Part shown: in pieces, positions 59,723 through 64,000 of the stretch
Numbering within the stretch: position 1 is the first letter of the stretch
Layout: each line of letters opens with the position of its first letter
Source: Yersinia enterocolitica subsp. enterocolitica
Lineage (GTDB): Bacteria; Pseudomonadota; Gammaproteobacteria; Enterobacterales; Enterobacteriaceae
Length of the DNA stretch: 64,000 nucleotides
Direction: 5' to 3'
Assembly (NCBI RefSeq): GCF_901472495.1
Contig: NZ_LR590469.1
Span: forward strand, 2,852,001 to 2,916,000
Notes under the pieces: model-generated
The model's input: the letters and a program-made list of their open reading frames with translations, nothing else
What the model was told of the DNA's origin: nothing
The model's database searches: none
Translations under genes and position numbers: made by a program

Positions 59723-59804
59723 CACACAGAGAAGTGCTCCGGGCGGGTTATCCCTTTAAACCCGTACAGTATAAAGCCCCCGGATCGGAGTACTTCTCTG
59801 TGTG
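59723..59804 (+). promoter_or_regulatory. Long stem-loop in the YfdP leader
   Basis: CACACAGAGAAGTGCTCCG (59723-59741) and CGGAGTACTTCTCTGTGTG (59786-59804) pair over 19 positions with one G-T. A smaller CGGGTT / AACCCG hairpin is in the loop. The 3' arm overlaps the leader GTGTGGAGTA (59802-59811), so folding could hide the ribosome site of the next gene. The 59578-59850 stretch has no separate gene I can support. Confidence 0.65.
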
Positions 59805-59850
59805 TGGAGTAAACAACGCAGTGCGAACTGCATTACTGAGGGTCGCCCCA

Positions 59851-60222
59851 ATGAGTGAAGACAGAAAAACCGTGGTACCGGAGTTTCTTGGTGAACTGGA
59901 TGCCGGTATTTTCGAAAATAAAATATCTGCTGCTTTAAATGCTGCCGCGCTAGGCGTTCTGAATAATGGCGGTAAAGGAAAAGTAACCATTGAGTTTGAT
60001 TTATCTCGTATGAGTAATTCAATGGAAGAAAAGCGCGTTATGATCTCCCATAAGCTTAAATTCACCACCCCAACACCTCGCGGTAAGTCCTCCGAAGAAG
60101 ATACGACCGAAACGCCTATGTATGTTGGCAAAGGCGGTAAGCTGGCAATTATGCAGGAAGATCAGGGCCAGTTATTCACAATTAAGGGTGATGCTGACGG
60201 TAAATTAAAGACCGTTAATTAA
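59851..60222 (+). CDS. YfdP-like phage protein
   Basis: The 123-residue protein's position and length match E. coli CPS-53 yfdP, directly before yfdQ and yfdR. Segments PEFLGELDAGIFENKISAAL and MSNSMEEKRVMISHKLKFTT, and a C-terminal KGGKLAIMQEDQGQLFTIKG are visible. The function is unknown. ATG 59851 with GAGGG upstream gives the family length. GTG at 59820, closer to the GTGTGGAGTA leader, would add ten residues. Confidence 0.72.
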   Translation: MSEDRKTVVPEFLGELDAGIFENKISAALNAAALGVLNNGGKGKVTIEFDLSRMSNSMEEKRVMISHKLKFTTPTPRGKSSEEDTTETPMYVGKGGKLAIMQEDQGQLFTIKGDADGKLKTVN

Positions 60223-60266
60223 CTGCCATTACGGAACACTATTAATTAAATGATTAAGGACTATAT

Positions 60267-61094
60267 ATGTCTCAACAATTAGATTCATCAGCCATCACCG
60301 AAATTCGCGATATGGTATTAGCATCATTAGTTGAACGGAAATTAGCTTCCACCGCTTGCGATACCATTGCTTTACCCGCTAGCGTTTCAGTTAAAAGTCT
60401 TGAGCAGTTCCAGCTTGAGCGTTACCGCTTCCGTGGTGCAATGGAAACCAGCAACATTGATGAGTTTGTAAAATATTCATCTGGCTATGCTGGTGACGGT
60501 GTTCGCTGCTTTATTGATGCCGATGAAATGCGCGCACAAACTATCTTCAACATTGGCACTCTGCTAAATCCAGGGCATGCCGATAACACCGCCAGCTTAT
60601 CACTCAAAAAAACAGCGCCATTCCGTGAACTGCTTAATATTGATGGTCGTAAGCAGACTCAGAAAGAACTTGCTGAATGGCTGGAAGATTACCGTGAGTT
60701 CTTGCTGGCCTTTGATGTTGATGGTGTAGTGCTGGATATAAAGAAAGCCGTTGGTGCCGTTCGCCGTATTACCATTGAACAAACCAGTTCGGCCGATCAT
60801 GAAGACCAGGACTTCAGCGCGAAACGATCTGTAATGGAAAGTGTGGAAGCCAAAAGCAAAGATGTCATGCCAGCGGCATTTGAATTTAAATGTATTCCTT
60901 ATGAGGGATTAGGTGAACGTCGATTTAAATTGCGCTATAGCATTCTCACCGGCGGCAATGTTCCCGTTTTAGTATTGCGCATTGTTCAACTGGAAGCGGA
61001 AGAAGAAAAGATTGCCGTAGAATTTCTTGAATTGCTTACCGCTAAATTTAAAGACGTCGAAGTTGAAACCTTTATTGGTAAATTCAAAGCGTAA
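60267..61094 (+). CDS. yfdQ: DUF2303 protein YfdQ
   Basis: The 275-residue protein of the DUF2303 family matches E. coli YfdQ (about 274 residues). SVSVKSLEQFQLERYRFRGA (about 47-66), FIDADEMRAQTIFNIGTLLN and GHADNTASLSLKKTAPF (about 113-130) are the conserved parts. Its function is unknown. It is found beside YfdP and YfdR in many prophages, in early operons. Confidence 0.88.
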   Translation: MSQQLDSSAITEIRDMVLASLVERKLASTACDTIALPASVSVKSLEQFQLERYRFRGAMETSNIDEFVKYSSGYAGDGVRCFIDADEMRAQTIFNIGTLLNPGHADNTASLSLKKTAPFRELLNIDGRKQTQKELAEWLEDYREFLLAFDVDGVVLDIKKAVGAVRRITIEQTSSADHEDQDFSAKRSVMESVEAKSKDVMPAAFEFKCIPYEGLGERRFKLRYSILTGGNVPVLVLRIVQLEAEEEKIAVEFLELLTAKFKDVEVETFIGKFKA

Positions 61095-61187
61095 TTAATT
61101 AAACCCTAACTTATTAGTATCACTTCAAATATCCCAGCAATGGGGTATTTGGCGGGGCATTACCTAAAAACCGTGTGGAGTATATTT

Positions 61188-61718
61188 ATGTCTTATATTA
61201 CGACTTATTCAGGGCTGGACTTTGATTATTTAAAACCACTGGCCAGCAGTATTTGTATTGAAGATATCGCGCAGGCGTTATCACATGAATGCCGCTTTGC
61301 CGGTCACCTGCCGAATTTCTATAGTGTGGCCCAACATTGCTGGTTAATGAGCCAGATTGTGCCGGAAGAATTTGCACTTGAAGCTCTGCTGCATGATGCA
61401 ACCGAAGCATATTGCAGAGATATCCCCTCCCCTCTTAAACGTCTGCTGCCCGATTACAAAGTTATTGAGCATCGGATTGATATGGCTATACGTGAAAAAT
61501 TTGGGCTTCCTGCCGAAATGTCCTCAGTCGTTCATTACTGCGATCTGATTATGCTGGCCACCGAACGCCAAGAACTGGACATCGATGACGGTAAGGAATG
61601 GCCGATGCTTGAGGGTATCCCCCAGGCTGACATTGCAATAGTACCAATGACGCCAAGCCAGATCCGTGTTGTTTTCGCAGCGCGGCTCAATGAGCTGACT
61701 GCGGCTACTCAATCATGA
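61188..61718 (+). CDS. yfdR: HD-domain nucleotidase YfdR
   Basis: The 176-residue HD-domain phosphohydrolase is related to 5'-deoxynucleotidases. Metal-binding histidines and aspartate are in FYSVAQHCWLMSQIV (about 39-53) and ALLHDATEAYCRDIPSPLKR (about 64-83), and the last Asp in LATERQELD. It may adjust dNTP pools; YfdR has been reported to affect replication initiation in E. coli. I chose the start at 61188 for its GTGTGGAGTA leader and family length. Confidence 0.88.
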   Translation: MSYITTYSGLDFDYLKPLASSICIEDIAQALSHECRFAGHLPNFYSVAQHCWLMSQIVPEEFALEALLHDATEAYCRDIPSPLKRLLPDYKVIEHRIDMAIREKFGLPAEMSSVVHYCDLIMLATERQELDIDDGKEWPMLEGIPQADIAIVPMTPSQIRVVFAARLNELTAATQS

Positions 61719-61891
61719 TGTACGGCCTGTTTTTACTCGTCTGCTACACATTCCAGCCGTGCCAATACGAGCCGCAAGGCTACGTCTATCCGGATGATAA
61801 GAACTGTATAGCCGACATCCAGCAACAAGGTCTACCACCTGAATATGAATGCCTTCCGGTGGATGGCGTTCTCTATGCGAGGAAACAGTGA
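61715..61891 (+). CDS. Small DUF1482-like protein, 58 residues
   Basis: The frame starts MMYGLFLLVCYTFQPCQYEP and ends LPVDGVLYARKQ. A hydrophobic N-terminus and four cysteines resemble DUF1482 prophage proteins, which are small exported or membrane-linked polypeptides of unknown role. ATG 61715 overlaps the YfdR stop (ATGA), with ATG 61718 as an alternative, and its stop overlaps the next start. Confidence 0.7.
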   Translation: MMYGLFLLVCYTFQPCQYEPQGYVYPDDKNCIADIQQQGLPPEYECLPVDGVLYARKQ

Positions 61892-62448
61892 TGAACGTAA
61901 TTGAAATGCATGGGCTGATTACTGGTAAATGCGTTGCCGGTGACATGTTCGTTAACGAGAGTGTGGCCGAGTACCTTATTCGCAAAATCGCTAACATTGA
62001 GGATCAGCGCAATGCTGCACTCAATACCTGCTCACTGATTGCTGAGGCTTTGGGTATTACCGGCGCTGTTGCGGGTGACACAATAGCGAGAGTGCAGCAA
62101 TTGATTGGCGAAAATGCAGTAATGCTAAAGCTACTCACCGATATTAGCGAAAATCATTCTGAGTTTGTTGATGAGGGTGAAGATTGCATGTGTGCCAGCA
62201 TCCCTCTTGATTATGTATCCGAAATAAACATGCACGTTTCTCGTGATGTTAATGCCGAAAACCCATTTATCGCGACGGATAAGGCGCTTAACGAAATAAA
62301 GGCTCAGGGTGTTGATGAATTGGCGGAAGCATTTAAATCGTGGGCAGATGACAGTGATGGTGATTACGAGGCCGAGCGGCATTGGGCTGTGGCTAGTAAA
62401 GAAGCATTGAGTTTCGCCGCCAGCCTGAGGAGTGAACAGAATGCCTGA
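61891..62448 (+). CDS. Ea22-like phage protein
   Basis: The 185-residue acidic protein has VNESVAEYLIRKIANIEDQR, ALNTCSLIAEALGITGAVAG and a C-terminal LAEAFKSWADDSDGDYEAE then ALSFAASLRSEQNA. These are features of Ea22-like early proteins of lambdoid phages; the function is unknown. The start at 61891 overlaps the preceding stop (TGATG). Confidence 0.7.
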   Translation: MNVIEMHGLITGKCVAGDMFVNESVAEYLIRKIANIEDQRNAALNTCSLIAEALGITGAVAGDTIARVQQLIGENAVMLKLLTDISENHSEFVDEGEDCMCASIPLDYVSEINMHVSRDVNAENPFIATDKALNEIKAQGVDELAEAFKSWADDSDGDYEAERHWAVASKEALSFAASLRSEQNA

Positions 62449-62713
62449 AATATACGATTTAGAATCCGTTTATGACGAAAGAATCAGCCCACTGATGAGG
62501 CAAATTATCGATATTTGCAATGAAAATCAGATGCCAATGATTTGCTCATTCGCATTTGAAAACTGCGAAGAAAGAAATGTTGGCTGCTGCACTACTATTT
62601 TGAATAGTTTCGATAACAGGTTTATCCCAGAATTCGGGAAAGCATTAAAAATCACCAGAAATGAGCCAGAAGTTATGGGCTTTGCAATTCGCACCATGAG
62701 GGGTAACAACTGA
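62441..62713 (+). CDS. Small hypothetical early protein, 90 residues
   Basis: The start MPEIYDLESVYDERISPLMR is followed by a Cys-containing middle (FAFENCEERNVGCCTTILNS) and GFAIRTMRGNN. No family is recognised. GAGG stands 10 bp before ATG 62441. It overlaps both neighbours and is part of the rightward early operon. Confidence 0.68.
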   Translation: MPEIYDLESVYDERISPLMRQIIDICNENQMPMICSFAFENCEERNVGCCTTILNSFDNRFIPEFGKALKITRNEPEVMGFAIRTMRGNN

Positions 62714-63585
62714 TGAATAACATCGAAGAGCTAAGAGAGCACTGCGAAGAAATGATAGCTATCTCCCCCCTACGGCATGCGTTCATCCCAGCATCATCAA
62801 TTATCACTCTGATAGATAGAATTGAGAAAGCAGAAGCAGCGTTATCAGCGGCAAACGAGAAGCTACTTGTGCCTGAAGGGTATTGCATCATGCCAGAATC
62901 ACTGACAGCAGGAAACGGAGCGAAAGGCGCTTTAAGCGGTGAATTCTTCACAGAGACAGATATTACATGTGAGAAGTGTGGCGGCAACTATGACGAACAT
63001 TATTCGTGTGAGCGCTGTAATGACTTGGGGGTTCAAACGGTAAGGACAGTAATTGGATGGTCAACCATTAAAGCCATCTACAAGATGGCAGTAGACACCA
63101 CTGCCATTCGTCCTACCGTTTCAAGATCGAGGGTAATGCAGATGCTGAGTAAAGAGCAGCTGGAAAAGCGGATTGCAGAAATTAGGAACATAGCCAGTGA
63201 AATGAAATGGTCGTCAGTTGAACATGGTCAGGTGGCACTCAATGATGCGGAGGCATTAGAGGAACTGCTATCACTGCGTGAGCAACTTGCAGAGTTGAAA
63301 GCGTTGCCGCCTGTTGCGTGGCGATGGAGATTTTGCGCCCAAAATGTGGTTACCCTGGACAAAGACAGAGCCGAGAAATCCAATGAAATGGGTGTTGATG
63401 ATTTTACAGAGCTATTCACAGCAGCCAAACCAGCAGAAATACCACGCCATATTTTCTCAATGCTGGTAAATGAATTGCGTGACGTGCCAGCGATCGGCTG
63501 TAAGAGGGAATTAATTATTGGTGTGTTAAACCGTCATGGCGTTATCGCTGAGCCGGTTCAGTGTGATCCACCAGCAGCAGAATAA
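62713..63585 (+). CDS. Ea22/Eae-like mosaic phage protein with zinc motif
   Basis: The 290-residue protein looks modular. An N-terminal coiled segment (LIDRIEKAEAALSAANEKLL) precedes a CEKCGG / CERCNDLG zinc ribbon (about 90-108). A second helical module (KEQLEKRIAEIRNIASEMKW) and a C-terminal ALPPVAWRWRF part typical of Ead/Ea22 mosaic proteins follow. Function is unknown. It ends 54 bp before the PrtN-like gene. Confidence 0.7.
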   Translation: MNNIEELREHCEEMIAISPLRHAFIPASSIITLIDRIEKAEAALSAANEKLLVPEGYCIMPESLTAGNGAKGALSGEFFTETDITCEKCGGNYDEHYSCERCNDLGVQTVRTVIGWSTIKAIYKMAVDTTAIRPTVSRSRVMQMLSKEQLEKRIAEIRNIASEMKWSSVEHGQVALNDAEALEELLSLREQLAELKALPPVAWRWRFCAQNVVTLDKDRAEKSNEMGVDDFTELFTAAKPAEIPRHIFSMLVNELRDVPAIGCKRELIIGVLNRHGVIAEPVQCDPPAAE

Positions 63586-63639
63586 TTTTAGTCACGGCCT
63601 GTGTGCGGCGGGCCTTTAAATAAACAGTGTGGGGTATGT

Positions 63640-63891
63640 ATGAATACAACATTTTTGTTAATGGCTGAGTTTGAAACATCAACGATCCCGCTGTCCGATA
63701 TTGCTGAGCGGTATTTCGGTATGAAGCCTGCAACAGCAGATAAGAAAGCTGGCGCTGGTGATCTGCCGGTTCCCACCTTCCGTATCGGTGACTCACAAAA
63801 GGCTCCCAGAATGGTGCACGTTAACGATTTAGCGGACTTTATTGATAAGCGGCGCGGGGAAGCAAAAACAGAGTTGGCGCGGATCAAATAA
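63640..63891 (+). CDS. PrtN-like DNA-binding protein, candidate excisionase
   Basis: The 83-residue protein matches the pyocin activator PrtN family: NTTFLLMAEFETSTIPLSDI, YFGMKPATADKKAGAGDLPV, MVHVNDLADFIDKRRGEAKT. It is the last gene before the right attachment site, where excisionases lie, so it probably directs excision or acts as a regulator. I chose the start at 63640 for its leader GTGTGGGGTA. The upstream GTG at 63601 would add 13 residues through that leader. Confidence 0.8.
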   Translation: MNTTFLLMAEFETSTIPLSDIAERYFGMKPATADKKAGAGDLPVPTFRIGDSQKAPRMVHVNDLADFIDKRRGEAKTELARIK

Positions 63892-63921
63892 TATTGATGG
63901 TGTTGAAAAACTTAGACCACC

Positions 63922-63940
63922 AGCACCCCAATAGCACCCC
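63922..63940 (+). promoter_or_regulatory. Integrase arm-type sites beside the right attachment site
   Basis: AGCACCCC at 63922-63929 and 63933-63940, 43 bp before the attachment core. They mirror the copies at 20489-20508 with almost the same spacing. Confidence 0.65.
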
Positions 63941-63982
63941 GTGAATTTGTAACTTACTGATATTTATTGTTAGTACGTCCCA

Positions 63983-64000
63983 TCGAGCATCGGCGCGACG
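63983..64000. other. Right attachment site at the window end
   Basis: An exact copy of the 18-bp core at 20353-20370. The displaced dusA 5' part should follow beyond the window. On the minus strand it would read VAPMLDGTY and then stop in prophage sequence. Confidence 0.9.

Larger units (their letters stand above)
20353..64000. mobile_element. Complete dusA-integrated prophage, lambda-like head with Mu-like tail
   Basis: About 43.6 kb bounded by an 18-bp direct repeat. It contains integrase, excisionase-like gene, immunity region, replication, lysis, packaging, head and contractile-tail genes in a coherent order. Every module expected for a temperate myovirus is present. The only visible disruption is an IS between integrase and tail fibre chaperone, which does not break a coding region. 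dusA-integrated elements with this class of integrase are a described family. Confidence 0.93.

Overview
The window is enterobacterial chromosome, most likely Yersinia. The gene order ssb | uvrA, yjbR, tyrB, alr, dnaB, qor, pspG, dusA is the conserved enterobacterial one. An ERIC-type palindrome and a further large palindrome lie in the spacers, as is common in yersiniae. The genus is inferred from family resemblance and synteny, not from a database search.

Positions 1-20456 are chromosomal. They hold an LrgA/LrgB pair with a divergent LysR regulator, a CPA1 Na+/H+ antiporter (YjcE), a guanine/hypoxanthine permease (GhxP-like) with PurR-like sites, a glutathione transferase, a complete hipBA toxin-antitoxin operon behind four phased 27-bp repeats, ssb and uvrA (LexA box, ERIC in the uvrA leader), yjbR, tyrB, alr, dnaB, qor, an AT-rich orphan, pspG with a sigma-54 promoter, and dusA.

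Positions 20353-64000 are one prophage of about 43.6 kb integrated in the 5' part of dusA. An 18-bp direct repeat marks both ends, and the right copy is the last 18 bases of the window. The prophage supplies a replacement start codon and N-terminus for dusA. A dusA-type tyrosine integrase lies at the left end and a PrtN-like small DNA-binding protein at the right end. Repeated AGCACCCC arm-type sites sit beside both attachment sites. An IS10-like IS4-family element separates the integrase from the tail genes.

The structural genes run leftward and are chimeric. Terminase, gpW, portal, S49 protease with a separate scaffold, decoration protein and capsid are lambda-like. The contractile tail (sheath, tube, frameshifted chaperone, tape measure, gp43-gp48 homologues, fibre, fibre chaperone) is Mu-like. 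Lysis uses a P21-like pinholin, a signal-arrest-release-type endolysin and nested Rz/Rz1. Between terminase and lysis lie small cassettes with their own promoters and terminators, plus KilA-N and Rha regulators.

Accessory genes occupy the stretch between antiterminator Q and the holin: an AsnC regulator with a LysE exporter, a membrane coiled-coil protein, and a zinc-ribbon DUF4145 protein. The early leftward genes (Cro-like, CII-like, replication protein with iterons, MT-A70 methylase, RusA, KilA-N, DUF968, Q) and the early rightward operon (small proteins, YfdP/YfdQ/YfdR module, Ea22-like proteins, PrtN-like) flank a CI-like LexA-fold repressor. Five operators of the form GTAAG-N4-CTTAC serve both sides. 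A repeated ribosome-binding leader, GTGTGGAGTA, precedes seven early genes on both strands.
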